This document shows, piece after piece, positions 48,404 to 61,170 of a stretch of DNA of 64,000 bases. Source of the DNA: Spongilla lacustris (Eukaryota; Porifera; Demospongiae; Spongillida; Spongillidae). Under the pieces are notes generated by a model, which searched no databases, was not told the origin of the DNA, and saw only the letters and a program-made list of their open reading frames with translations. The position numbers and the translations under genes were made by a program. Each line of letters starts with the position of its first letter. Position 1 is the stretch's first letter. The DNA lies in the NCBI GenBank assembly GCA_949361645.1, contig OX442425.1, positions 1,354,000-1,417,999 on the forward strand, written 5' to 3'.

Positions 48404-48710
48404 AGTGGCGGATCCAGGGAAGGGGGGGGGGGGGGGGGGGTTTGCAACCCTCCCTTTCGGACCCGTAATGAATAATATTAACATTCACTGCGTTATTATA
48501 AGCAAGGGACGCCTGAGGTTTTGTCTTTACAGCTCAGGGGCGGATCCAGGATTTCAGAAAAGGGGGGGTTGTTAATGAATAATAATTAGGGGGAGGGTGC
48601 GGGAGGGGGCACCCCGCCCGCCCAGCTAGGGGGTCTGGGGGAGCGCTGTAAGCTTCCCCAGGGGGGTCTGGGGCGGAGCCCCAGAAGCCAACGCTTTTTT
48701 ATTATATCAT
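48404..48710. mobile_element. hAT-like element ends, two left termini
   Basis: CAGTGGCGGATCCAGG at 48404 and CAGGGGCGGATCCAGG at 48536 are left ends of the same family. The first is followed by about 20 G. The second leads into the conserved GAGCGCTGTAAGC block near 48640. Right ends are not seen, so these are truncated or nested. Confidence 0.6.
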
Positions 48711-49100
48711 GCTCAAAACAGTACATAAAACTGCATGAAAATTGTATATGTATTTTTATGAATCAAATAATTCAGCATTTTACGATTATAAGAATTGCTG
48801 GATTTATGCACTACAATCTTATGCTTGATGTGCTCGCAGATTTCATCCACACTCACAGGTACTTTTTCTTTATAGCGCACGCATGCATGGCAATCAAAGC
48901 CAAAAGATGTTGCATATGTTTTGATCCTTCTCATTGATTAACTAGCTACTTCGGCGATATTTAGCAAGCGCTCTCCATGACCATTTACATGCATACGGTG
49001 TCTCGGTCTCTCATAGGATCATTTTTCATGTATGTTTTTGGTATATATATTATATATATAATTATTATATAATTATAATTATATATATTATATATATATA
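48711..49100. other. Intergenic, AT repeats
   Basis: Ends in (AT)n next to the giant inverted repeat. No supported gene. Confidence 0.5.
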
Positions 49101-49446
49101 TATGGGACAGTTCACGACAAAATGAGCCTTCGTATATATATATAAAATGTTATAAAATTCCCTTATGTTTGAATCGCTATAACTTCTGAATGGTAAAAGC
49201 TATCGACTTCCTATTTTCAGCACTTCATACTACACCGTTTCTCTATTTTAAAATCCATTTTGGAGTCTTGCACTTGCTCCGTGCCAGTATTGCAATGTTC
49301 GATACCCCACCGGGTTCACACCCGCCATAACTTTAGGTAGGAGTAATGAAATCGCTTCAAATTCGGTTTGTAGGTAGAGAGGTCCTATACCTATGGATTT
49401 GTTCTGTTCGTTAATTTTTATGTCATCCGTTACGGAGATACAGCGG
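49101..49446 (+). repeat. Left tip of the foldback family
   Basis: Contains the conserved ACCGGGTTCA-ACCCGCCATAAC and CCGTTACGGAGATACAG blocks, repeated inverted at 61797-62143 and again, diverged, at 62146-62470. Confidence 0.85.
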
Positions 49447-49679
49447 CGCAAAGTTGGTACACGTTTCCCGCTCGAATCGCGGCCTTTGGACGTGCGAGGC
49501 CCGCTTCCATTCATCAAAGCACATGAATATGCAACTACTTCCTGTGGGCCGAGACTTTGATAACTTATAGCCACACCCATACTGCGCTAGCTAGATCTGA
49601 TGGGTAAGTATTTAATGTATCGTCCCTGTCACAGTTGTTATTCGTTATCTCCTATGTAGATAACGGATATGGCGACGTC

Positions 49680-49840
49680 CACTGAAGACAACACACTCGC
49701 AAGAGTTTCAATCGGCGGACGAGTTTGAGCGATACGGATACGACGATCGATATTCAAGATACATTCGACGAGGTGGGGAGATTGAGAACGGTAGTGACGG
49801 CGGTTATACTACTGACGATGGTGGTTGTAGGGAGTAAGCA
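49680..49840 (+). other. Possible relic exon in left arm
   Basis: An open stretch reading QSADEFERYGYDDRYSRY, or in another frame TDTTIDIQDTFDE, is conserved in the right arm and at 62680-62870. The reading frame differs between copies. No family recognised. Confidence 0.3.
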
Positions 49841-50172
49841 GCCCCTAAATGACTAAGAGCCAGCAGCCCTAGTCTCGTACCCAGACCCTGATTCCCACAG
49901 CTGCGGATGGACACCAGCCCCACCCCCACATATGCCTCGCTACATTGCAAGTCCAGACAGCAGCCCCACATAACCAACAGCAGACGCCACCAACCCGCAC
50001 TACCTATGGAACCACCTGCCCATATCAGACCCTTATACACACGAGCCACAAACTAACCAATGGGGTCAGCCTCCACAATAGTATACCAGTGGAGACACTG
50101 CTATCCCTCTTGCTGCAAATGGAGTTGGCAGCCCCCACAATTTCAATCAAGGGAAGCCACACATCCCAATGA

Positions 50173-51052
50173 ATGGACTTACAGCAGAACCTAGCTGACT
50201 GTGTCCGGCACTGTGGCCAGGATGTCACTTGTGTGTCACAGCTGTACCAGGACTGGAATGCCTTCTTGGGCCAGTGGTTTGGTCCTCTGGTTGGCCTAGG
50301 ACACTACCGCACATTTGAGTTTGATCAAGACCACCCTGGTGTCGTGAGGATGGAGACCTTGCCATGGGACACAAACCCCACCGAGGTAACCATGCTGAGG
50401 GCTGGAGTGGCCATAAAGGACATTAGGCTTATCAGAGCCAAGTGATGCCACCTGTTATTACCCCCAAGTGGATTGTCCCTGACGCGGTCACTGTACCTGT
50501 ACGAGAAGGTGACTGAGGGAATACGTTCGTGACCCCAAGAAAAGGGACAAGGTGTGTCCAAAGCCTTCACAAAGCTCAGAGGCCAACTCTTCCTATACAT
50601 GCGGTAATGCTTCATCCCATGCAGTAGCAAAAAATGACAAACCAAGACCTTCCTCACTTACCTACTGTTGAGGGTCATAAGTATGCAGATGACACTCACA
50701 GTGAATTGCAAGGTGAAGGCAATAGCTGTGTTTCTGGCAGGAGGAAATGCAGACCCAGGTCTGAACTAATCCTTGCCTACCAATGCACTGTACATGTATG
50801 TGGCAAGAAGTATGCCAGTAGCCAGGCCCCCTGTCCCTGCACAAAAAGAACACTCACAAGCAGCCTGCTGTTCCAGGTGACGAACACGGATTCCAGTGTC
50901 GACAAAGGAAGCCAGGGTCCACCCAAGCGCAGGCCGCGAGGCGTACGCTAAAATCTGAAATTGACAGGCCATTTTCCTGTTCGGTGTGTGGCAAGACGTA
51001 TGGCACCCCAGCCGCACTGTATATTTACAACAAGACCAACAATGGTTCATGA
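50173..51052 (+). pseudogene. Captured zinc-finger gene fragment, left arm
   Basis: Open pieces: 50173-50445 (LADCVRHCGQDVTCVSQLYQ to DWNAFLGQWFGPLVGLG), a broken middle (RDPKKRDKVCPKPSQ), 50634-50951 with a degenerate finger (YQCTVHVCGKKYASSQ), and 50951-51052 with CSVCGKTYGTPAALYIYNKT, where histidines of the C2H2 finger are lost. The same pieces occur in mirror image at 60290-61170. Likely a transduplicated host gene; the parent gene is not recognised. Confidence 0.6.
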
Positions 51053-51096
51053 CAAATGAACCATATTGTGAGATGCATGCTTTTTATGTAGTTTAA

Positions 51097-52770
51097 GGTC
51101 ACCTCTACAGTGTACACCATACATCTGTGTTGTTAAGGGGATAACTCTGTATACCATACATCTGTGTCATCAAGGGGTTACCTGTACACCATGCATCTGT
51201 GTCGTTAAGGGGTTACCTCTGTACACTTTGTGTATGTGTTGTTAAGGTATCACCTGTACACCATACATCTGTGTCGTACCTCTGTATACCTTATGTATGT
51301 GTTGTTAAGGGGTCACCTGTACACTGTACATCTGTGTCGTTAAGGGGTTACCTCTGTAAACCTTATGTATGTGTCGTTAAGGGATTACCTCTGTACACCA
51401 TACATCTGTGTCATCAAGGGGTTACCTGTACACCATACATCTGTGTTGTTAAGGGGTTACCTCTTTTGTGTACCCCATACATCTGCGTCATCAAGGGGGA
51501 CCTGTACACCATACATCTGTGTCGTTAAGAGGATACCTCTGTAAACCTTATGTATGTGTCGTTAAGGGGTTACCTCTGTACACCATACATCTGTGTCATC
51601 AAGGGGTTACCTGTACACCATACATCTGTGTCGTTAAGGGGATACCTCTGTACACCTTATGTATGTGTTGTTAAGGGGTTACCTCTTGTGTGTACCCCAT
51701 ACATCTGTGTCATCAAGGGGTTACCTGTACACCATACATCTGTGTCGTTAAGGGGTTAATTCTGTATACCTTATGTACTTATGTATGTGTTGTTAAGAGG
51801 TCACCTGTACACTGTACATCTGTGTCGTTAAGGGGTTACCTCTGTACACCATACATCTGTGTCATCAAGGGGTTACCTGTACACCATACATCTGTGTCGT
51901 TAAGGGGTTACCTCTGTACACTTTGTGTATGTGTTGTTAAGGTATCAACTGTACTCCATACATCTGTGTCATCGAGGGGTTACCTGTACACCATACATCT
52001 GTGTCGTACCTCTGTATACCTTATGTATGTGTTGTTAAGGGGTCACCTGTACACTGTACATCTGTGTCGTTAAGGGGTTACCTCTGTAAACCTTATGTAT
52101 GTGTCGTTAAGGGATTACCTCTGTACACCATACATCTGTGTCATCAAGGGGTTACCTGTACACCATACATCTGTGTCGTTAAGGGGTTACCTTTATACAC
52201 CTTATGTATGTGTTGTTAAGGGGTTACCTCTTGTGTGTACCCCATACATCTGCGTCATCAAGGGGGTACCTGTACACCATACATCTGTGTCGTTAAGAGG
52301 ATACCTCTGTAAACCTTATGTATGTGTCGTTAAGGGGTTACCTCTGTACACCATACATCTGTGTCATCAAGGGGTTACCTGTACACCATACATCTGTGTC
52401 GTTAAGTGGTTACCTCTGTACACCTTATGTATGTGTTGTTAATGGGTTACCTCTATACACCTTATGTATGTGTTGTTAAGGGGTTACCTCTTGTGTGTAC
52501 CCCATACATCTGTGTCATCAAGGGGTTACCTGTACACCATACATCGGTGTGGTACCTCTTTATACCTTATGTATGTGTTGTTAAAGGGTTACCTGTACAC
52601 CATACATCTGTGTCGTTAAGGGGTTAATTCTGTATACCTTATGTATGTGTTGTTAAGGGGTCACCTGTAAACTGTACATCTGTGTCGTTAAGGGGTTACC
52701 TCTGTACATCTTATGTATGTGTCATTAAGGGGTTACCTGTACACCATGCATCTGTGTCGTTAAGGGTTTT
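51097..52770. repeat. 35-37 bp minisatellite, left arm
   Basis: About 45 units of CTGTACACCATACATCTGTG followed by TCGTTAAGGGGTTAC, alternating with a TTATGTATGTGT variant. The mirror array at 59170-60245 is about 690 bp shorter. Confidence 0.92.
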
Positions 52771-52854
52771 TTACTTTTCACGTAGTAGTGATGTAATCCA
52801 TCTGATGCTGTGAAAATCTAAGTCTGGGTACGAGACTAGTAACGACAGTGGTCC

Positions 52855-53536
52855 CATTTACATCCTGTACTTGTGTCTGCTGTGGGATCAAATCCATGGT
52901 CCCATTTACATCCTGTATGTGTGTATTTTGGGGTCAAATCCATGGTCCCATTTACACACTGTAGGTGTATCTATTGTGTGGTCAAATCCATGGTCCCATT
53001 TACACCCTGTACTTGTGTCTGTTGTGGGGTCAAATGCATGATCCTATTTACACCCTGTACTTGAGTCTGTTTTAGGGTCAAATCTATGGTCCCATTTACG
53101 CACTGTAGGTGTATCTATTGTGTGGTCAAATCCATGGTCCAATTTACACCCTGTACTTGTGTCTGTTGTGGGGTCAAATGCATGGTCCCATTTACACCCT
53201 AAACTTGTGTCTGTTGTGAAATCAAATCCATGGTTCCATTTACACCCTGCATGTACTTGTGATCAAATCCATGGTCTCATTTACACCGTGTTCTTGTGTC
53301 TATTGTGGGATATTTGTGGGATCAAATCCATGGTCCGATTTACACCCTGTACTTGTGTCTGTTGTGGGGTCAAATGCACGATCCTATTTACACCCTGTAC
53401 TTGAGTCTGTTTTAGAGTCAAATCTATGGTCCCATTTACACCCTAAACTTGTGTCTGTTGTAAGATCAAATCCATGGTTCCATTTACACCCTGCATGTAC
53501 TTGTGATCAAATCCATGGTCTCATTTACACCCTGTA
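52855..53536. repeat. 48-bp minisatellite, left arm
   Basis: Units contain ATCCATGGTCCCATTTACAC and GTACTTGTGTCTGTTGTGGG. Mirror array at 58110-59085. Confidence 0.92.
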
Positions 53537-55725
53537 AGATCAGAACACATGAGATGTATACGCGATTTATCTGCCAGTGACTAACATGCCAGTATGCATA
53601 GCTAAAATAACCCATTGCTTAACCCAGCTAGGCTACCTTCTTTCCTACCCCTTCCCCTCGCGATCTTTAAATATCCTAACACTCAGTGTTGCTTATGAGT
53701 ACTACCTGTTGAGGGCCCAGAATAGCTAACACTCTTTTCATTGCTTAACACAAGCTTCCTTCATTCCTACCCCTTCCTGTCCCCTCTGAATCCTTGAATC
53801 TTACCATACAATTCTGTGGTCGATGTGCGAGTTTTGCTTATGAGTACTACCTGTTGGGGGCCCAGCGTGTCCCCTCTTGATTGTTCAATCTTAACATGGA
53901 ATTCTCTGTGTTTGATGTGTAAGTGTGGCTTATGAGTATCACCTGTTGAGGGAACCCTCTTTTCATGCTTCCTTCTTTGCTACCCCTTCCCCTCTCGATC
54001 TTTCAATATCCTACCATGCAATTCTCTGTGAGTGGTGCTTATGAGTACTACCTGTTGAGGGCCCAATGTAGGTAACCCTCTTTTCATTGCTTAACCCGAG
54101 CTTCTTTCTTCCTCCTCGCTGTCCCCTTTCAATCTTTAAATATCCTACCATGCAACTCTCTATGTTTGCTGTGTGAGTGTTGCTTATGAGTACTTCATGT
54201 TGAGGGCCCAGTATGGCTAACCTTCTTTTGGTTGCTTAACACGTACAGGCTTCCTTCTTTCCTATCTCTTCCTGTCCCCTCTCAATCCTCCACACAGTTC
54301 GCTGTGTTTGATGTGTGAATGTTGCTTATAAGTACTAGTACTTGTTGAAGGCCCAGTAGAGTCAACCCTCTTTTCATTGCTTAACCCAGGCCTCTTTCTT
54401 CCGTACTCCTCTCAGTCCTTCAGTCCTTTCATGCATGCACCACATAAACTGCCCATGAACATGGCAGCATTACTATCATACACCTAGTAGAGTTTGTTCT
54501 GGACTGCAGTATGTGGATTTGCCTTCATCCACAGTTTGACCAAGGTCTGAATAAGAGAGACAGAATGTAGGGGGTGCACTGTTTGTTCTTGAATACATAA
54601 ACCCTAGGACCATGTGCATGAATAATGCATCTCATTGTTTAGTGTAGCTAATTTTTCATTCCTAAACCAACAGTTTAGGTAACTAATTAAATATTAATTG
54701 GTGCATGGACCGTGGCATACTCATTGCTAAAAGGAATTGATCTTGATTTATGCTGGATGCTGCAAGACCAATATTTGGAAGATGGAGCACCTGCCCACTG
54801 TTTATAGGAGTAAGAGGATGAAGAGCAGTAGCCAGCATGAAGTACCGATCTGATGCCCGTAGATTTTTTTTGGCTGTGACCCAACTCTCAAGTCAATGAC
54901 CCTGCAAGACCTGCAGCTGGTTATCACCAACCCAGCCATGATCAGGAGAGCAACATCATAGATCTGGAACTAAAACTTCAATGGCAATTATGGACTGTAA
55001 CTGGAATATTACATAGCTATATTTCAGTGATGAAAGAATGCTTTCCAAAAGCACACATAACAGAAAGAGGAAGGGAGGGGGAGTGAGTGAGTGAGTGAGT
55101 GAGTGAGTGAGTGAGTGAGTGAGTGAGTGAGTGAGTGAGTGAGTGAGTGAGTGAGTGAGTGAGTGAGTGAGTGCGTGCGTGAGTGAGTGAGTGAGTGAGG
55201 GAGGGAGGGAGGGAGGGAGGGGGAGTGAGTGAGTGAGTTGCATGGTAGGATATTGAAAGATCGAGAGGGGAAGGGGTAGGAAAGAAGGAAGCCTGTGTTA
55301 AGCATGAAAAGAGGGTTCCCTCAACAGGTGGTACTCATAAGCAACACTTACACATGAAACACAGAGAATTCCATGTTAGGATTGAACAGTCAAGAGGGGA
55401 CACGCTGGGCCCCCAACAGGTAGTTCTCATAAGCAAAACTCACACATCAAACACAGAGAATTGTATGGTAAGGTTAAAGGATCGAGAGGGGACAGGAAGG
55501 GGTAGGTTTAGAAGGTAGCCTGTGTTAAGCAATGAAAAGAGGGTTAGCTATACTGGGCCCTCAGCCCACACATCAAACACACAAGGTTGCACGGTAGGAC
55601 AGGAAGGGGTAGCTTTAGAAGGTAGCCTGTGTTATAGCAGGGTGATTTAGCTATGCATACTGGAGCGTTAGTAACACTGACAGATAACTTTGAATCACGT
55701 ATACATCTCATGTGTTCTGATCTTT
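53537..55725. repeat. Inner inverted repeat of 150-bp units
   Basis: At least six direct units with GCTTATGAGTACTACCTGTT lie at 53690-54340. Inverted units lie at 55320-55700. The outer words (ATCAGAACACATGAGATGTATAC) pair at 53545 and 55700. The loop 54430-55080 shows no gene. Confidence 0.8.
55081..55233. repeat. (GAGT)n microsatellite
   Basis: About 30 tetramers with a GAGG block at the right side. Confidence 0.95.
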
Positions 55726-56234
55726 AAAAACTGAACTTGTTATGAAAAGACAATTGTCTAGTCTTGTGATCGATTCATTAGAAGCACACATGTATGTGGA
55801 TTGCTGTCGAGTATTAGGTATTTGAGTATGTGCATGGTATAGCAATGCTCCTACAAATTTTAAAGTGCATGAGTGATTAGGTACAGAGAGGTGCATGGAA
55901 TGATTGAAGGATTGAGAGGGGACAGGGTAGGAAAGGAAGAAAGTCTGGCTAGTCTATGAAACAAGGGTTAGCCATGCATTCTAGTGTGTTATAAGCCCTC
56001 AACAGTTACTCATACGTAACACTCACCACCATCTCTACCGATTTTTAACTCAACTTGTAATCAAAAGGCAATGTCTAGTGATTGATTCACTATAGTCCTA
56101 TTGGAATGCACACTCTTATGGAATGGTGTCAGGTATTGTGTATTAGCAATCTGTGCATGGGCATATCAAAGAACTCAAAAGTGTAGGAGTAATGTGGATT
56201 AGGTACAGAGAGATGCATGGAAGGATAGAATAAT
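55726..56234. repeat. Imperfect direct repeat of about 330 bp
   Basis: TTTTTAA.CTGAACTTGT and ATTAGGTACAGAGAG.TGCATGGAA.GAT recur once. No gene. Confidence 0.6.
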
Positions 56235-57640
56235 GTAGAGGAGACAGCTAGACCCCAGCATGCGAACCTTCAACTGGAGCCGACCCCAAATACTGAGGCC
56301 AGCCACAATGGCCTTCTATCCTAGCCCCACACAGCTCCTCACTGCAAATGCAAATGAAGCCACTACCTATGAAACCATTATCCCCCACACTACAAGAGGA
56401 CTTACTGGTAGGGGAACCATCGTGGAGCTACCATCTCGCATTGGACAAATGGGGATACCACCACTGAAGCAGCCTCCATTTGTAGAGTGTACCTGCCTAC
56501 GTTTTTCTCTTCACACATTTTGTGTTGTACATGTAGATCTGAACTACTATAGACATGTACATGTACAGAGTAAAATTTATCTGGTGTGAAGCCATGCTGT
56601 TAGTGGTGAATATGGTTACCTGCCCTATCGGTACTGATTGCGGTGGGTCTGCACCCGTGGTTGGTGTATATAGACAACCAAGGCTTGCAGAGGGCGTTTT
56701 GCCTTCTGGGAACTACGTAGGCCTACTGTACTGTACGCGAGTAGCAAAATATGGAAGTGCCATTTTAAATTGCATGCACAGTCACAGCTACAATGTGGCA
56801 CGATGAAGACATCAGAATTCATGACCACACAAGTGGAGTTAATAGACCCTACAAATTTAATGGATTCATCAACTACGTTATACCTAGCCCTAGGCTGGTG
56901 TTTCTGCAAAAATGTATTTGCGCGGGTAGTGTATAGTGGCCGTGGGGCACAGGTGAAACTGGGTTACACTGGTAATGTCTGGTGACATCTCTGACAGTGT
57001 AGGGTCTGCTAACTCCACTTGTGTGATCATGAATTCTGATGTCTTCATCGTGCCACATTGTAGCTGTGACTGTGCATGCAATTTTTGTGACATTCAAAAT
57101 GGCACTTACATGTTTTGCTACTAGTTCTCAGTACATGTAGGCAAAACGCCCTCTGCAAGCCTTGGTTGTCTATTACACCAACCACGGGTGCAGACCCACC
57201 GCAATCAGTACCGATAGGGCAGGTAACCATATTCACCACTAACAACATGGCTTCACACCAGATAAGATTTACTCTGTACATGCACAAAACACGTAGATCT
57301 ACATGTCTACAGTAGTTCAGATCTACATGCACAACACAAAATGTGTGAAGAGAAAAACGTAGGCATGTACACTCTACAAATGGAGGCTGCTCCAGTGGTG
57401 GTATCCCCATTTGTCCAATGCGGGCTGGTAGCTCCACGATGGTTCCCCTACCAGTAAGTCCTCTTGTAGTGTGGGGGATAATGGTTTCATATGTAGTGGC
57501 TTCATTTGCATTTGCAGTGAGGAGCTATGTGGGGCTAGGATAGAAGGCCATTGTGGCTGGCCCCAGTGTTTGGGGCTGGCTGCAGTTCAAGGTTCCACTC
57601 CACATGCTGAGGTCTAGCTGTCTCGACCCCATTCAACCCT
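56235..57640. mobile_element. Foldback with a loop, inside the giant element
   Basis: Arms 56235-56855 and 56999-57640 are inverted (CTTCAACTGGAGCC... against ...CTGCAGTTCAAGG). Both arms encode the same open stretch (MAFYPSPTQLLTANANEATT in the left). The 143-bp loop is unpaired. Confidence 0.78.
56770..56945 (+). other. Possible captured exon at the foldback loop
   Basis: An open frame of about 58 codons, CTVTATMWHDEDIRIHDHTS then GVNRPYKFNGFINYVIPSPR, crosses from the left arm into the loop and ends at a GGTAGTG donor-like site. Composition is protein-like; family unknown. Confidence 0.35.
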
Positions 57641-58104
57641 GGTAATGTGGCAGCTGGCAGCTCTCCGGCCTGTTGGTAGTATGATTACACCATTTGTAAG
57701 AGGGGTGTTTAGGGGTGGGTGGGAGGGCTGGTCGTGTGGGGACTGAGAGTGCTATTCAGTAGGGGATGGCCTGGGCCTCGGATACAACTTGCAGTAGAGG
57801 AGGATAGGTAGTGGGAGATAGGGCCATGGGGATGAATGGGGCATGTGTGAATCCAGTTGATGGCTCCTCTAATATTGTGGGGGGTGCCGATTCCTATCGC
57901 AGTGTGAGAGCTGCATTATTGTGGGGACCCCAATGACCCTGTATAGGATTTTTTAGCACCTGATTGCTCCCTTGCTGACAGTCTGATAACTCCACCTGCA
58001 ATTGCTCCATGCACTGGTGCTAACTGTCTGGATATGTAGTGTGGGGCTATTAAGTCAACTTGCATTAATGGTTCTGTCCGTTAGCAGTGAGGGAGCTGAC
58101 CTGA
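57641..58104. other. Spacer before the right arm
   Basis: G-rich degenerate repeats; nothing recognised. Confidence 0.4.
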
Positions 58105-58109
58105 TTGGA

Positions 58110-59085
58110 CCCTGGGCCATTACAGGGTGTAAATGGGACCAATGCATTGACCGCACAACAGACACACATACATGTACAGAGTGTAAATGAGACAATAGAT
58201 TTGATCCTAAAACTGACTCAAGTACAGGGTATAAATGGGGTCAAAGATGTGACCCCACAACAGACTCAAGTACAGGGTGTAAATGGGAACATGGATTTGA
58301 TCACAAGTACAGGGTGTAAATCAGACCATGAATTTCATCCCACAACAGAAAAAAGTACTAGGTGTAAATGGGACCAATGAATTGACCCCACAACAGACAA
58401 AAGTACAGGGTGTAAATGGGACCAATGAATTGACCCCACAACAGACACAAGTACAGGGTGTAAATGGAACCATTGATTTGACCCCACAACAGACACAAGA
58501 ACAGGGTGTAAATGGGACCATGGATTTTACCCCACAACAGATACAAGCACAGGGTGTAAATGGGACCATGGATATGACCCCACAACAGACAAATGTACAG
58601 GGTGTAAATGGGACCAATGAATTGACCCCACAACAGACACAAGAACAGGGTGTAAATGGAACCATGGATTTGACCCCACAACAGACAAAAGTACAGGGTG
58701 TAAATGGGACCAATGAATTGACCCCACAACAGACACAAGAACAGGGTGTAAATGAGACCATGGATTTGATCACAAGTACAGGGTGTTAATAGAACCATGG
58801 ATTTGAGTCATTACAACAGACACAAGTACAGGGTGTAAATGGGAGCATGGATTTGACCCTAAAACAGACTTAAGTACAGGGTGTAAATGGGATCATGCAT
58901 TTGACCCCACAACAGACACAAGTACAGGGTGTAAATGGGACCATGGATTTGACCCCACAAAGATACACCTACAGTGTGTAAATGGGACCATGGATTTGAT
59001 CCCAAAATACACACATACAGGATGTAAATGGGACCATGGATTTGATCCCACAGCAGACACTAGTACAGGGTGTAAATGGGACCAC
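58110..59085. repeat. 48-bp minisatellite, right arm
   Basis: Reverse-oriented counterpart of 52855-53536. On the plus strand it is open for 153 codons of a 16-residue repeat (VNGTNELTPQQTKVQG and variants), because 48 is a multiple of three. Confidence 0.92.
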
Positions 59086-59169
59086 TGTCGTTACTAGTCT
59101 CGTACCCAGACTTAGCTTTTCACAGCATCGGATGGATTACATCACCACTACGTGAAAAGTAAAAAATCC

Positions 59170-60245
59170 TGAACGACACAGATGTATGGTGTACAGGTAA
59201 CCCCTTAATGACAAATACATAAGATGTACAGAGGTAACCCCTTAACGACACAGATGTATGGTGTACAGGTGACCCCTTAACAACACATACAAAAGGTGTA
59301 CAGAGGTATCTCCTTAACAACACAGATGTACAGTGTACAGGTGACCCCTTAACAACACATACATAAGGTATACAGAGGTACGACACAGATGTATGGTGTA
59401 CAGGTAACCCCTCGATGACACAGATGTATGGTGTACAGGTGATACCTTAACAACACATACACAAAGTGTACAGAGGTAACCCCTTAACGACACAGATGCA
59501 TGGTGTACAGGTAACCCCTTAATGACACATACATAAGATGTACAGAGGTAACCCCTTAACGACACAGGTGTATGGTGTACAGGTGACCCCTTAACAACAC
59601 ATACATAAGGTGTACAGAGATATCCCCTTAACGACACAGATGCATGGTGTACAGGTAACCCCTTAATGACACATACATAAGATGTACAGAGGTAACCCCT
59701 TAACAACACAGGTGTATGGTGTACAGGTGACCCCTTAACAACACATACATAAGGTGTACAGAGGTATCCCCTTAACGACACAGATGTATGGTGTACAGGT
59801 ACCCCCTTGATGACGCAGATGTATGGGGTACACACAAGAGGTAACCCCTTAACAACACATACATAAGGTGTATAAAGGTAACCCCTTAACGACACAGATG
59901 TATGGTGTACAGGTAACCCCTTGATGACACAGATGTATGGTGTACAGAGGTAATTCCTTAACGACACATACATAAGGTTTACAGAGGTAACCCCTTAACG
60001 ACACAGACACAGATGTACAGTGTACAGGTGACCCCTTAGCAACACATACATAAGGTATACAGAGGTACGACACAGATGTATGGTGTACAGGTGATACCTT
60101 AACAACACATACACAAAGTGTACAGAGGTAACCCCTTAACAACACAGATGCATGGTGTACAGGTAACCCCTTGATGACACAGATGTATGGTATACAGAGT
60201 TCCCCTTAACGACACAGATGTATGGTGTACACTGCAGAGGTCACC
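59170..60245. repeat. 35-37 bp minisatellite, right arm
   Basis: Reverse-oriented counterpart of 51097-52770, with about 29 units. Confidence 0.92.
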
Positions 60246-60289
60246 TTAAACTATATAAAAAGCATGCATCTCACAATATGGTTCATTTG

Positions 60290-61170
60290 TCATGAACCAT
60301 TGTTGGTCTTGTTGTAAGTATACAAGTGCGGCTGGGGTGCCATACGTCTTGCCACACACCGAACAGGAAAATGGCCTGTCAATTTCAGATTTTAGCGTAC
60401 GCCTCGCGGCCTGCGCTTGGGTGGACCCTGGCTTCCTTTGTCGACACTGGAATCCGTGTTCGTCACCTGGAACAGCAGGCTGCTTGTGAGTGTTCTTTTT
60501 GTGCAGGGACAGGGGGCCTGGCTACTGGCATACTTCTTGCCACATACATGTACAGTGCATTGGTAGGCAAGGATTAGTTCAGACCTGGGTCTGCATTTCC
60601 TCCTGCCAGAAACACAGCTATTGCCTTCACCTTGCAATTCACTGTGAGTGTCATCTGCATACTTATGACCCTCAACAGTAGGTAAGTGAGGAAGGTCTTG
60701 GTTTGTCATTTTTTGCTACTGCATGGGATGAAGCATTACTGCATGTATAGGAAGAGTTGGCCTCTGAGCTTTGTGAAGGCTTAGGACACACCTTGTCCCT
60801 TTTCTTGGGGTCACGAACGTATTCCCTCAGTCACCTTCTCGTACAGGTACAGTGACCGCGTCAGGGACAATCCATATGGGGGTAATAACAGGTGGCATCA
60901 CTTGGCTCTGATAAGCCTAATGTCCTTTATGGCCACTCCAGCCCTCAGCATGGTTACCTCGGTGGGGTTTGTGTCCCATGGCAAGGTCTCCATCCTCACG
61001 ACACCAGGGTGGTCTTGATCAAACTCAAATGTGCGGTAGTGTCCTAGGCCAACCAGAGGACCAAACCACTGGCCCAAGAAGGCATTCCAGTCCTGGTACA
61101 GCTGTGACACACAAGTGACATCCTGGCCACAGTGCCGGACACAGTCAGCTAGGTTCTGCTGTAAGTCCAT
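60290..61170 (-). pseudogene. Captured zinc-finger gene fragment, right arm
   Basis: Mirror image of 50173-51052. The 90-codon piece beginning MDLQQNLADC is identical in sequence to the left arm, and the finger-like YQCTVHVCGKKY piece is present. Small differences are seen near 60305-60320 and 60876. Confidence 0.6.

Larger units (their letters stand above)
49870..52838. repeat. Segment bounded by TAGTCTCGTACCCAGAC ends
   Basis: Both ends carry the terminus of the Mutator-like family seen at 7.7 and 10.1 kb, in inverted orientation. The mirror copy is 59094-61373. No 9-bp duplication flanks it (CAGCAGCCC against GTAACGACA). It encloses the captured gene pieces and the 35-bp minisatellite. 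Confidence 0.65.

Noticed and set aside
51199..52627. Several 68-127 codon frames in the 51-52 kb array
   Set aside because: Repeat translations of the 35-37 bp minisatellite with no conserved phase across units.
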